DNA from: Pseudoduganella namucuonensis
GTDB lineage: Bacteria; Pseudomonadota; Gammaproteobacteria; Burkholderiales; Burkholderiaceae_D
Direction: 5' to 3'
Length of the DNA stretch: 64,000 nt
NCBI RefSeq assembly: GCF_900116645.1
Contig: NZ_FPBO01000014.1
Coordinates: forward strand, 1-64,000
Shown here: positions 31,091 through 39,226 of the stretch, piece after piece
Numbering within the stretch: the stretch's first letter is position 1
How the letters are laid out: each line of letters begins with the position of its first letter
Translations under genes and position numbers: made by a program
Notes under the pieces: model-generated
Seen by the model: the letters and a program-made list of their open reading frames with translations, nothing else
Told to the model about the DNA's origin: nothing
Database searches by the model: none

Positions 31091-33022
31091 ATGACCAAAC
31101 CAATTTTGACCTCCATCGCGGCGGCTGTCGCTTCCATCCTGTTGCCGGCCGCGTGGGCCTCGGCCGCGCCCGCCGTCGTCACGTCCCCGGATGGACGCCT
31201 CTCCATCCAGATCGAGGATGACGGCGGCCGGTTCTCGATTTCCCGCCGCGGCGAGACCGTCATCAAGCCTTCGCCGCTGGGCCTGGAGCTCGACGGCGCG
31301 CCGGAATTCGGCGCCCTGGTGCTGGAAAAGCGCGACGACGTCCGGGTCGACCGGACCATTCCGCTGGTGGCCACCAAGGCCTCCAAGGCGCGCGACCGTT
31401 ATCGCGGCGCCACGCTGGTGTTCCGGGAGCGCGCGCCCGCGGGCCGCAGGCTGTTCGTCGACGTGCGCGCCTATGACGACGGCGTCGCGTTCCGCTACCG
31501 CGTGGACGGCGCGGAACCGGTGCGCCTGCGCGGCGAACGGACCGCGTTCGTCCCGGCCGGCGATCCCGAATGCTTCGCGTCCGTCGCCGACGGCGCGCAC
31601 GAGGAGCCCTTCGAACGCATGAAGGTGTCGCAGCTGCTGGACAGCCGCGGCTACGACGTGCCGATGGTCTGCTCCACGGCTTCCGGGAAGACCTCCTACG
31701 CCATCACCCAGGCCCATCTCGCGGGTTACACCGGCGCCTCGCTGTGGCGCGAAGGGGAGGCGCTGCGGGTGCGCCTGTCGGCGCCGCCCAAGCGGCCCGG
31801 CCCGGCGTTCGTTTCCTCGGCGGGGCTGACGACGGCCTGGCGCGTGGTCATGACGGGCGACCGCGCCGGCGACCTGATCGGCTCGCACCTGATCGGCAAC
31901 CTGAATCCGCCGCCGCGGGGCGACTTCAGTTGGGTCCGTCCGGGCAAGGCTGCGTGGGACTGGTGGTCCGGCCCCCTGGCCGGCATGAAGCCGACCATGG
32001 ACAACTACCGCCGTTTCATCGACTTCGCGGCGGCCGCCGGATTGCCGTACTACCTGATCGACGCGGGCTGGGCCTCCGGCCCCGGCGGCTGCTGCGACGC
32101 GCTGCCCGACACCGACATCCGGCGCGCCGCCGACGGCATCGACATGCCGGAGCTGGTGCGCTACGCGGCCGGCAAGGGCGTGGGGCTGATGCTGTGGGCG
32201 CACTGGGAGCATCTGGTGCCGCGCATGGACGAGGTGCTCGACATCTACTCGCGCTGGGGCATCAAGGGCGTGAAGGTCGACTTCATGAACCGCGACGACC
32301 AGGACATGGTCGCCTTCTACGAGCGCATCGCGGAAGCGACGGCGAAGCGCCGCCTGCTGCTGGACCTGCACGGCGCCTACGTTCCGGCCGGGCTGCAACG
32401 CACCTATCCGAACTTCATCACGCAGGAAGGCGTGCTGGGCGCGGAGTGGAACAAGATGAGCAAGAAGATCACGCCGCGGCACAACCTGACGCTGCCGTAC
32501 ACGCGCATGCTGGCCGGCCCGATCGACTACACGCCCGGCGGCTTCAACAACGGCACGCCTGCGAGCTTCTCGGTGCGCGAGGTGGCGCCCCTGACGCAAA
32601 CCACGCGCGGCCAGGCGCTGGCCATGTACGTGGTCTACGACAGCCCGCTGCAGATGGTGTCCGACGATCCGGAAACCTACCGCAACGCCGCCGGATTCGA
32701 TTTCATCAAGCGCGTGCCGACCGCGTGGGACGAGACGCGCTTCCTGTCCGGCGAGCCGGGGCGCGACATCGTGCTGGCGCGGCGCCAGGGCGCCAACTGG
32801 TACTTGGGCGCGATGACGGCGGACGAGGCCAAGGACGGCCGCGTCGAGCGCGTCTCGCTGGGCTTCCTGCCCGCCGGCCGCTACCGCGCCACGGTGTGGG
32901 ACGACGGCGGCACGCCCAACGAGATCCGGCGCGTGGAGCGTGAGGTGACGGCCAAGGACGCGCTCTCGCTGCGCCTCGCCGCGGCGGGCGGCGCGGCGGT
33001 GATCCTGGAGCCGCTGCCGTGA
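31091..33022 (+). CDS. GH97 glycosidase, probably retaining (alpha-galactosidase or beta-L-arabinopyranosidase type)
   Basis: This 643-residue exported enzyme has a signal peptide (ILLPAAWASA), the N-terminal GH97 beta-sandwich (SPDGRLSIQIEDDGGRFSIS) and a central barrel (AWDWWSGPLAGMKPTMDNYR, YYLIDAGWA, LMLWAHWEHL). The strand GIKGVKVDFMNRDDQDMV places Asp where retaining GH97 members have their nucleophile, and EGVLGAEWNKMS carries the likely acid/base Glu. Inverting GH97 alpha-glucosidases use Glu bases instead, so a retaining alpha-galactosidase-like enzyme is more likely. The C-terminal beta domain ends at ILEPLP. It follows the SDR gene by 32 bp, without a strong ribosome site. It probably trims galactosyl side groups of the same polymer as GH29 and GH2. 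Confidence 0.88.
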   Translation: MTKPILTSIAAAVASILLPAAWASAAPAVVTSPDGRLSIQIEDDGGRFSISRRGETVIKPSPLGLELDGAPEFGALVLEKRDDVRVDRTIPLVATKASKARDRYRGATLVFRERAPAGRRLFVDVRAYDDGVAFRYRVDGAEPVRLRGERTAFVPAGDPECFASVADGAHEEPFERMKVSQLLDSRGYDVPMVCSTASGKTSYAITQAHLAGYTGASLWREGEALRVRLSAPPKRPGPAFVSSAGLTTAWRVVMTGDRAGDLIGSHLIGNLNPPPRGDFSWVRPGKAAWDWWSGPLAGMKPTMDNYRRFIDFAAAAGLPYYLIDAGWASGPGGCCDALPDTDIRRAADGIDMPELVRYAAGKGVGLMLWAHWEHLVPRMDEVLDIYSRWGIKGVKVDFMNRDDQDMVAFYERIAEATAKRRLLLDLHGAYVPAGLQRTYPNFITQEGVLGAEWNKMSKKITPRHNLTLPYTRMLAGPIDYTPGGFNNGTPASFSVREVAPLTQTTRGQALAMYVVYDSPLQMVSDDPETYRNAAGFDFIKRVPTAWDETRFLSGEPGRDIVLARRQGANWYLGAMTADEAKDGRVERVSLGFLPAGRYRATVWDDGGTPNEIRRVEREVTAKDALSLRLAAAGGAAVILEPLP

Positions 33023-33056
33023 GAGCGGCATAGTCTGCGGGGCGGATTCCGCGGCG

Positions 33057-33087
33057 CCCGGCGGTGGCCATCCCGGCCATCGCCGGG
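33057..33087 (+). terminator. Strong hairpin after the GH97 gene
   Basis: A 13-bp stem (CCCGGCGGTGGCC with GGCCATCGCCGGG, one G-U pair) with the loop ATCCC lies 35 bp after the GH97 stop. A second smaller stem (CGGCG-GGAC-CGCCG) ending in TTTT lies at about 33090-33107. Together they probably end or attenuate the fucose operon transcript before the GH2 unit. Confidence 0.55.
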
Positions 33088-33119
33088 TGCGGCGGGACCG
33101 CCGTTTTCCGGCCTCATAT

Positions 33120-33131
33120 GGTAACGATACC
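33120..33131. promoter_or_regulatory. GGTAACGATACC near-palindrome before the GH2 unit
   Basis: This is a 12-bp imperfect palindrome with central CG (10 of 12 symmetric), 17 bp before the small ORF at 33149. It has the same layout as the GTTATCGATAAC sites before both giant lyases, but only part of the sequence is shared. It may be a diverged operator for the same or a related LacI-type regulator. Confidence 0.35.
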
Positions 33132-33148
33132 TTTTTTGTGGATTCACG

Positions 33149-33331
33149 ATGAAAAACACCTACACGCGGGGCAAAGCCTTGCTTCCCCTTCTTGCCGCCG
33201 CCACGCTGGCCGCGCCGCTGCCTTTGCCCGACCGCGGCGGCGTGCCCGAGTTCAAGCTGTTCGACTACGGCGTCATGGGCCCGCCGGTGACGCCCGCTAT
33301 AGCACTGAAGCTGAGCGGGGTGGCGCCATGA
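33149..33331 (+). CDS. 60-residue ORF with signal-peptide-like start, coupled to GH2
   Basis: The frame encodes MKNTYTRGKALLPLLAAATL then a Pro-rich stretch and GGVPEFKLFDYGVMGPPVTP, ending in an ATGA overlap with the GH2 gene. The start looks like an export signal (positive, then hydrophobic, then Ala/Pro). I do not recognise the remainder. It could be a small secreted product, the remnant of a larger exported enzyme, or only a leader that couples translation to GH2. GTGGA before the ATG is a weak ribosome site. Confidence 0.4.
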   Translation: MKNTYTRGKALLPLLAAATLAAPLPLPDRGGVPEFKLFDYGVMGPPVTPAIALKLSGVAP

Positions 33332-35937
33332 CGATCCGAATGACAGTGGCGCGTGTCCTCTTCATTCTGCTCGCCGTGTGCGCGCTGGGCTGGGCCCCGG
33401 CGCGGGCGGCGGCCCCGGCGCGGGAAGTCGTGCAGCTGAACCGCGCGTGGACCTTCACCCTGGGCGATCCGGCCGGCGCGGCGGCGAGCGGTCCGGTCGA
33501 CAAGGGCTGGGAACAGATCCACCTGCCGCACTCGTTCAGCCTGCCGTACTTCCTCGGTCCGGACTTTTACACCGGCTACGGCTGGTACCGCAAAAACCTC
33601 CAGGTGGAACCGTCGTGGCGGGGCAAGCGCTTGTCGCTGGAATTCGACGGCGTGTTCCAGGAGGCCGAGATCTACGTCAACGGCGCCATGGCGGGCCGGC
33701 ACGTGGGCGGCTACACCGGCTTCACGGTCGACATCACCCCCTACGCGCGCGCGGGCGCCAACACCATCGCGGTCCGGGTCAACAACGTGTGGAACGCCCG
33801 CGTGGCGCCGCGCGCCGGCGAACACGTGTTCTCGGGCGGCATTTATCGCGACGTCAGGCTGGTCGTCACCGACCCGGTCCACGTGGCCTGGTACGGCACC
33901 TTCGTGACCACGCCCGAGGTGTCGGCGGAGCGCGCGTCGCTGCGCCTGCAAACCGAGATCGAGAACCACGCCGCCGAGGGCAAGACCGTGGTGCTGGTGT
34001 CCAAGGTCTTTGGACCCGGCGGGAAACTGGTGACGCACGCCAGGACCGAGCGCGCGGTCGCCGCCGGCGCGACCACGGTGTTCGAGCAGCGTCCGCCCGA
34101 GGTGTCCAAGCCTTCGCTGTGGGGACCCGGCAATCCGGTCATGTACCGGCTGGAAAGCTCGGTGATGGTCGACGGCCGCGTGGTCGACTCGTATTCCACG
34201 CCGTTCGGCATCCGCTCGATCAAATGGACGGCCGACAAGGGCTTTTTCCTGAACGGCAAGCACGTCTACCTGCTGGGCGCCAATGTCCACCAGGACCACG
34301 CCGGCTGGGGCGACGCCGTTTCCCACGCCGGCATGCGGCGCGACGTCCGCATGATCAAGGACGCGGGCTTCAATTTCATCCGCGGCTCGCACTATCCGCA
34401 CTCGCCGGCCTTCAGCCGGGCGGCCGACGAACTGGGCATGCTGTTCTGGTCCGAGGCGCCGTTCTGGGGCATAGGCGGCTTCGGCCCGGACGGCAACTGG
34501 ATGGCGAGCGCCTATCCGCCAGCGCCGGAGGACCGCCCCGGATTCGAGCAGAGCGTGCTCGCCCAGACGGCCGAGATGATACGGATCCATCGCAACCATC
34601 CGAGCATCATCGCCTGGAGCAACGGCAACGAGCATTTCTTCAGCGCGCCGGAATCCATGGACGCGCTGCGCGTGTTCGTCAAGCGCCAGGTCGAATTCAT
34701 GCGCGGGCAGGACCCGACGCGTCCAGCCGCCGTAGGCGGCGCGCAGCGCGGCGGCATCGACCACCTGGGCGACATCGCGGGCTACAACGGCGACGGCGCG
34801 ACCTTGTACCTCAAGCCGGCGCACGCCAGCATGGTGTCGGAATACGGTTCCACCATCGCCGACCGGCCCGGGAAGTACGAGCCGGGCTGGGGCGACCTGC
34901 CCGGGACGCCCGACCAGAAGGGGAGCGCGCAACGCTATCCGTGGCGCTATCCGTGGCGCAGCGGCGAGGCCATCTGGGCCGGTTTCGACCATGGCACGAT
35001 CGCCGCCGTCGAGTTCGGCCGCATGGGCATGATCGACTATTACCGCATCCCCAAGCGGCAGTACTACTGGTATCGCAACGAGTACGCCCACATTCCCCCG
35101 CCGGCGTGGCCGGCGCCGGGCGAGGCGCATCAGCTCTCGCTCACGGCCGACAAGACCGCCATCGCGGGAACCCAGGGACACGACGACGTCCAGTTGCTGG
35201 TGACCGTGCGCGACAAGACAGGGCTGGCCATCAGCAATTCGCCCGACGTCACGCTGTCGATCGAAAGCGGGCCTGGCGAATTCCCGACCGGCCGTTCCAT
35301 CACCTTCAAGCACGGCTCGCGGATCGAGATCCGCGACGGCCTGGCGGCGATCGAGTTCCGCTCCTATCACGCGGGGAAAACCGTGATCCGCGCCACGTCC
35401 CCGGGCCTGAAGGACGCGCTGATCGAGGTGACGACCGAGGGGCCGGACCGCTATGTCGAGGGACAAAGCCAGGTGGCCAGGGCGCGCGCCATCGTCGACT
35501 ATCCGCCCGCGGCCAAACCGTCGGCGGCGGCGATGGCCAAGAACGTCGTCGTCAACCGGCCGAGCAAGGCCAGTTCGTCGGCCGGCGGCCACGCCCCGTC
35601 GCTCGCCAACGATGGCGACGCGGCCACCTACTGGCGGGCCGGCGAGGCGGGGGAGGCGACGTGGTCGGTCGACCTCGAGAACATCTACGAGGTGCGCGGC
35701 GTGGAGTTCTCGCCCCACGCGGCGGCCGATGTGGCGTTCACGATCGAAGCGTCGCTGGACCGCGTCCAGTGGCGCCAGGTCGGCGCCGGGGCCGGCGCGC
35801 GGGCGAGCCACGCCCTGGCGATGTCGGGAGCCGCGGTCAAGGCCAGGTTCATGCGCGTGCGTTTCGCCGCAGCGCCGGCCGGAACCGCCGCCAGCCTCGA
35901 TGAATTCCGCGTGCTCGCCGTGCCGTCCGGGGAGTGA
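33328..35937 (+). CDS. Exported GH2 glycosidase with C-terminal F5/8-type C domain
   Basis: This protein of about 869 residues has a signal peptide (LGWAPARAAAPA) and the GH2 order: jelly-roll (WTFTLGDPAG, GYGWYRKNLQVE, FDGVFQEAEIYVNGAMAGRH), Ig-like domain and barrel. The acid/base Glu is in IIAWSNGNEHFFSAP and the nucleophile Glu in HASMVSEYGSTIA. After the barrel come an invasin/Ig-like domain (LSLTADKTAIAGTQGHDDVQ) and a discoidin-like domain (NDGDAATYWRAGEAGEATWS). GH2 covers beta-galactosidase, beta-glucuronidase and others; specificity is not visible. A 12-bp tandem duplication (RYPWRYPWR) lies in the barrel after the nucleophile. The start overlaps the stop of the 60-residue ORF. Confidence 0.88.
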   Translation: MTIRMTVARVLFILLAVCALGWAPARAAAPAREVVQLNRAWTFTLGDPAGAAASGPVDKGWEQIHLPHSFSLPYFLGPDFYTGYGWYRKNLQVEPSWRGKRLSLEFDGVFQEAEIYVNGAMAGRHVGGYTGFTVDITPYARAGANTIAVRVNNVWNARVAPRAGEHVFSGGIYRDVRLVVTDPVHVAWYGTFVTTPEVSAERASLRLQTEIENHAAEGKTVVLVSKVFGPGGKLVTHARTERAVAAGATTVFEQRPPEVSKPSLWGPGNPVMYRLESSVMVDGRVVDSYSTPFGIRSIKWTADKGFFLNGKHVYLLGANVHQDHAGWGDAVSHAGMRRDVRMIKDAGFNFIRGSHYPHSPAFSRAADELGMLFWSEAPFWGIGGFGPDGNWMASAYPPAPEDRPGFEQSVLAQTAEMIRIHRNHPSIIAWSNGNEHFFSAPESMDALRVFVKRQVEFMRGQDPTRPAAVGGAQRGGIDHLGDIAGYNGDGATLYLKPAHASMVSEYGSTIADRPGKYEPGWGDLPGTPDQKGSAQRYPWRYPWRSGEAIWAGFDHGTIAAVEFGRMGMIDYYRIPKRQYYWYRNEYAHIPPPAWPAPGEAHQLSLTADKTAIAGTQGHDDVQLLVTVRDKTGLAISNSPDVTLSIESGPGEFPTGRSITFKHGSRIEIRDGLAAIEFRSYHAGKTVIRATSPGLKDALIEVTTEGPDRYVEGQSQVARARAIVDYPPAAKPSAAAMAKNVVVNRPSKASSSAGGHAPSLANDGDAATYWRAGEAGEATWSVDLENIYEVRGVEFSPHAAADVAFTIEASLDRVQWRQVGAGAGARASHALAMSGAAVKARFMRVRFAAAPAGTAASLDEFRVLAVPSGE
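34933..34956 (+). repeat. Tandem duplication of CGCTATCCGTGG in the GH2 gene
   Basis: Two exact 12-bp copies stand side by side (34933-34944 and 34945-34956), giving the peptide RYPWRYPWR where one RYPW unit would be expected before SGEAIWAGFD. The frame is kept. It inserts four residues into a barrel loop about 35 residues after the nucleophile. Confidence 0.85.
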
Positions 35938-36019
35938 TGCGCCTGGCCCTAAAAGCGATTGAATGTATGGAATTTATACCGTACAATAAATTATATTGAA
36001 AACAGCCTTGAAAGCCGAT

Positions 36020-37036
36020 ATGGAAATGAAACGGATTTTGTGTGAAACGCCCGGCAGCCTGCGCATGACGCATGCGCCTATCCCCGTGGCCAGCGCGGAC
36101 GAGGTGCTGCTGCGCGTGCGCCGCATCGGACTATGCGGCACCGACATGCACATCTTCCGCGGCACGCAGCCGTTCCTGCAGTATCCGCGCGTGATGGGCC
36201 ATGAGCTGTCCGGCGAAATCGTCACCGCGCCGGCGGGCTCGGACCTGGCGCCCGGCGACCAGGTCTACGTCATGCCTTACCTCTCTTGCGGCAAGTGCGT
36301 GGCCTGCCGCCAGGGCAAGACCAACTGCTGCACCAACATCCAGGTGCTGGGCGTGCATCGCGACGGGGGCATGGCGGAGTACCTGTCGGTGCCGGCGCAA
36401 TTCGTGTTCAAGACCGATGGCATCTCGCTGGACGACGCCGCGATGCTGGAGTTCCTGGCCATCGGCTGCCACGCGGTCCGCCGCGGCGCGGTCCGCCCCG
36501 GGCAGAAAGTGCTGGTGGTCGGCGTTGGACCGATAGGCGTGGCCGTGGCCCTGTTCGCGCAACTGAAGGGCGGCCAGGTCACCGTGCTGGACGGCCGCGA
36601 GGAGCGCCTGGACTTTTGCCGCGACGCGCTGGGCATCGAGCGCACCGTCGCGGTGGGCGAGACCGACAAGCGGCAGCTCTCCGACCTCAGCGGCGGCGAA
36701 TTCTTCGACGTCGTGTTCGACGCGACCGGCAACGTCAAGGCGATGGAGAAGGGCTTCGAGTACGTCGCCCACGGCGGCAGCTACGTGCTGGTCTCCATCG
36801 TGCTCGACAGGATTTCGTTCGCCGATCCCGAATTCCACAAGCGCGAAACCAGCCTGCTGGGCAGCCGCAACGCGACCGCCGACGATTTCCGCGAGGTGCT
36901 CGCGGCGGTCAAGGCCGGCCTGGTGCCGATGCGCCTGATGAACACCCACCGCACCACCCTCGATGGCTTCATCGACGTGCTGCCCCAGTGGATGGACCCG
37001 GCCAGCGGCGTGATCAAAGCCATCATCGAGGTCTGA
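36020..37036 (+). CDS. Zinc-binding alcohol dehydrogenase, LgoD/sugar-acid dehydrogenase type
   Basis: This protein of about 338 residues is a medium-chain dehydrogenase. Catalytic zinc ligands are in RIGLCGTDMHIFRG and MGHELSGEIV. The structural zinc loop is present (SCGKCVACRQGKTNCCTN), and the cofactor fold is VLVVGVGPIGVAVALFAQLK with DGREERLDF. The type matches L-galactonate 5-dehydrogenase (LgoD/YjjN) and related aldonate or hexitol dehydrogenases. The next gene, 0 bp away, is a UxaB-like tagaturonate reductase, which is what L-galactonate oxidation would need. Start choice is uncertain: TTG 35996, ATG 36020 or ATG 36026. The upstream AT-rich stretch has an ACAATA element shared with two other promoters in the island. 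Confidence 0.82.
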   Translation: MEMKRILCETPGSLRMTHAPIPVASADEVLLRVRRIGLCGTDMHIFRGTQPFLQYPRVMGHELSGEIVTAPAGSDLAPGDQVYVMPYLSCGKCVACRQGKTNCCTNIQVLGVHRDGGMAEYLSVPAQFVFKTDGISLDDAAMLEFLAIGCHAVRRGAVRPGQKVLVVGVGPIGVAVALFAQLKGGQVTVLDGREERLDFCRDALGIERTVAVGETDKRQLSDLSGGEFFDVVFDATGNVKAMEKGFEYVAHGGSYVLVSIVLDRISFADPEFHKRETSLLGSRNATADDFREVLAAVKAGLVPMRLMNTHRTTLDGFIDVLPQWMDPASGVIKAIIEV

Positions 37037-38158
37037 GTGAATCCGATACTGCAATTTGGCACCAGCCGTTTCCTGCAAGCGCACGTCGACCTGTTCGTCA
37101 GCGAGGCGATGGCGCGCGGGGAGGCGCTGGGCGGCATCACGGTGGTGCAAAGCACAAGCAGCGCGCAGAGCGCGCGCCGGGTGGCCGCCTTCAACCAGCC
37201 GGGCGGATATCCGGTGCGCGTGCGCGGCTGGCGGGACGGCGCGGCGGTCGACCGCGAGCAGCGCGTCACCTCGGTCACCCGCGCCTTGCAGGCGGACCGG
37301 GACTGGGCGCTGATACGCGAAGAGGCCGCCACCACGGCGCGCGTCATCGTGTCCAACACGGGCGACCGCGGTTATGAGCTGGCGCCTGAGGACCATCCCG
37401 GGCTGCTCGGGCAGGACACCGCGCCGCGCAGCTTCCCGGCCAAGCTGCTGGCGCTGCTGCATGCGCGTTACCTGCGCGGCGGCGGCGCCATCACCCTGCT
37501 GCCATGCGAGCTGGTGGCCAACAATGGCAGCGCCTTGCGCGCGCTGTTGCTGACGCTGGCGCGCGACTGGTCGCTCGACGCCGGATTCATCGGCTATATC
37601 GAGAACGACTGCGTGTGGGTCAATTCGCTGGTGGACCGCATCGTGTCCGAGGCGATCGAGCCTGCCGGCGCGGTGGCCGAGCCATACGCGCTGTGGGTGA
37701 TCGAGGAGCAAGCGGGCATGGTGCTGCCGTGCGCGCATCCGCAAATCGTGGTGACGGATAGGCTCGAGCCATATGAGCGGCGCAAGCTGTACATGCTCAA
37801 TCTAGGCCACACCTTCCTGGCCGAGCAGTGGCTGCGCATGGGGCGTCCGGCCGGCGAGACGGTGCTGATGGCCATGTCCGACCCCGGCCTGCGCTCGCAA
37901 ATCGAGGCGGTGTGGCGGGAGGAGGTGCTGCCGGTGTTCCGCGCGCTGGGCGAGGAGGACGAGAGCCGCGCCTACCTGCAAGAGGTCAAGGATCGTTTCG
38001 ACAATCCCTTCCTCGCGCACCGGCTGGCCGACATCGCGCAGAATCACGAGGAGAAGAAACGCCGGCGAGTGCTGCCGCTGGTGGCGCTGGCCGGCGAGCT
38101 TGGCCTCGCGCTCGAACAGCCGCGCCTGCGCGCCGCGCTCGAAGGCCTGCCGCGGTGA
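37037..38158 (+). CDS. Mannitol-dehydrogenase-family protein, putative tagaturonate reductase (UxaB-like)
   Basis: This 373-residue polyol/uronate dehydrogenase starts at GTG directly after the stop of the preceding gene. Features: ILQFGTSRFLQAHVDLFVSE (cofactor-binding start), RVIVSNTGDRGYEL, SFPAKLLALLHARY, and ITLLPCELVANNGSALRALL. The active-site block YMLNLGHTFLAEQWL matches the K-x-x-x-L-N-x-x-H pattern of mannonate/altronate/mannitol dehydrogenases. UxaB interconverts D-tagaturonate and D-altronate. With the Zn-dehydrogenase before it and UxaA-type dehydratase genes in the island, a path from L-galactonate through tagaturonate and altronate is possible. This is inferred; the substrate cannot be read directly. 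Confidence 0.82.
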   Translation: MNPILQFGTSRFLQAHVDLFVSEAMARGEALGGITVVQSTSSAQSARRVAAFNQPGGYPVRVRGWRDGAAVDREQRVTSVTRALQADRDWALIREEAATTARVIVSNTGDRGYELAPEDHPGLLGQDTAPRSFPAKLLALLHARYLRGGGAITLLPCELVANNGSALRALLLTLARDWSLDAGFIGYIENDCVWVNSLVDRIVSEAIEPAGAVAEPYALWVIEEQAGMVLPCAHPQIVVTDRLEPYERRKLYMLNLGHTFLAEQWLRMGRPAGETVLMAMSDPGLRSQIEAVWREEVLPVFRALGEEDESRAYLQEVKDRFDNPFLAHRLADIAQNHEEKKRRRVLPLVALAGELGLALEQPRLRAALEGLPR

Positions 38159-38251
38159 GGGCGCTGCCGAGGGCGTGCCGGCGGGACGTATTCAATACAA
38201 TGGGCATCCGTATGCAGACGCGAGGCGGCGCTTGGGCGCCTATCGGAATTC

Positions 38252-39166
38252 ATGGCCAGACCTTCCACCATCTTCAAGCGTAGCGCCAATCTGCTGCTGC
38301 GGCACATCGCCGAGAACCTGGCGATCGGCGAGGCCTTGCCGACCGAGCATCGCATGGCCGAACTGGGGCAGGGCAGCCGCACGGCCGTGCGCAGCGCGCT
38401 CGACCACTTTCTCGAGCGCGGGCTGATCAGCGACCTGAAGGAGCGCCGCGTGCTGCGCAAGCCGCAGCGGCGCGACTATTTCGCCTTGACCGAGTTGCAG
38501 ACCGGCGCCGACCGCATCCATGAAGTGCTGATGGAGCGCATCTACCAGAGCGACCTGCCGCCAGGCTCCGAGTTTTCGGAAGCGGAGCTGGCGCGCGCGG
38601 CCGGGACCAGCACCGTCAGCGTGCGCGAATTCCTGATCGGTTTTTCGCGCTCCGGCCTGATCGAGAAGAAGCCGCGCGGCGGCTGGCGCCTGTGCGCCTT
38701 CGACCACGCTTTCGCGATGGAGCTGGCGGACGTGCGGCAAATGTTCGAGTTCGCGGCGGTGGAGCACCTGGCCGGGCTGCCGCCGGACGACGCGGCCTTC
38801 GCCACGCTGGCGGACCTGATCGCGCGGCATGAACAACTCGGTTCGGTGATGCCGGCGCGCCACAAGGATTTCCCGGCGCTGGACCGCGATTTCCACACCT
38901 TCCTGATCGGTTTGCTCGCCAACCGCTTCGCGCAGAACGTCTACGAGATCGTCTCGCTGGTGTTCCACTACCACTACCAGTGGGACAAGCGCGAGGAAAT
39001 GGAGCGCAACCAATACGCGGTGCAGGAGCACCTGGCCATCCTGCGGGCGCTGGCGCGGCGCGACGCCGCGGGCGCGCGCGAGGCCATGCGCACCCACCTA
39101 GACTCGGCGAGCAGAACGCTGCTGCTGGCGATCCAGAGCAGGGAAACCAGGCACCACCCCGGCTGA
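38252..39166 (+). CDS. GntR/FCD-family regulator with two winged-helix segments (copy 2)
   Basis: This 304-residue paralog of the regulator at 22428-23366 has the same architecture: an N-terminal winged helix (IGEALPTEHRMAELGQGSRT), a second GntR segment (LPPGSEFSEAELARAAGTST, SVREFLIGFSRSGLIEKKPR) and an FCD domain (DRDFHTFLIGLLANRFAQNV, VFHYHYQWDK). Many blocks are nearly identical in the two proteins, so they probably bind related DNA and ligands. It stands between the dehydrogenase pair and the lactonase/mutarotase pair. The palindrome GTATTCAATAC lies at 38188-38198, about 55 bp before the start, and may be its own operator. Confidence 0.88.
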   Translation: MARPSTIFKRSANLLLRHIAENLAIGEALPTEHRMAELGQGSRTAVRSALDHFLERGLISDLKERRVLRKPQRRDYFALTELQTGADRIHEVLMERIYQSDLPPGSEFSEAELARAAGTSTVSVREFLIGFSRSGLIEKKPRGGWRLCAFDHAFAMELADVRQMFEFAAVEHLAGLPPDDAAFATLADLIARHEQLGSVMPARHKDFPALDRDFHTFLIGLLANRFAQNVYEIVSLVFHYHYQWDKREEMERNQYAVQEHLAILRALARRDAAGAREAMRTHLDSASRTLLLAIQSRETRHHPG

Positions 39167-39226
39167 GGTTGCGCGCGCGGGCCAGGCGCGGGACCGGCTT
39201 TCAACTGACTTTTGCAAGGGACGACC

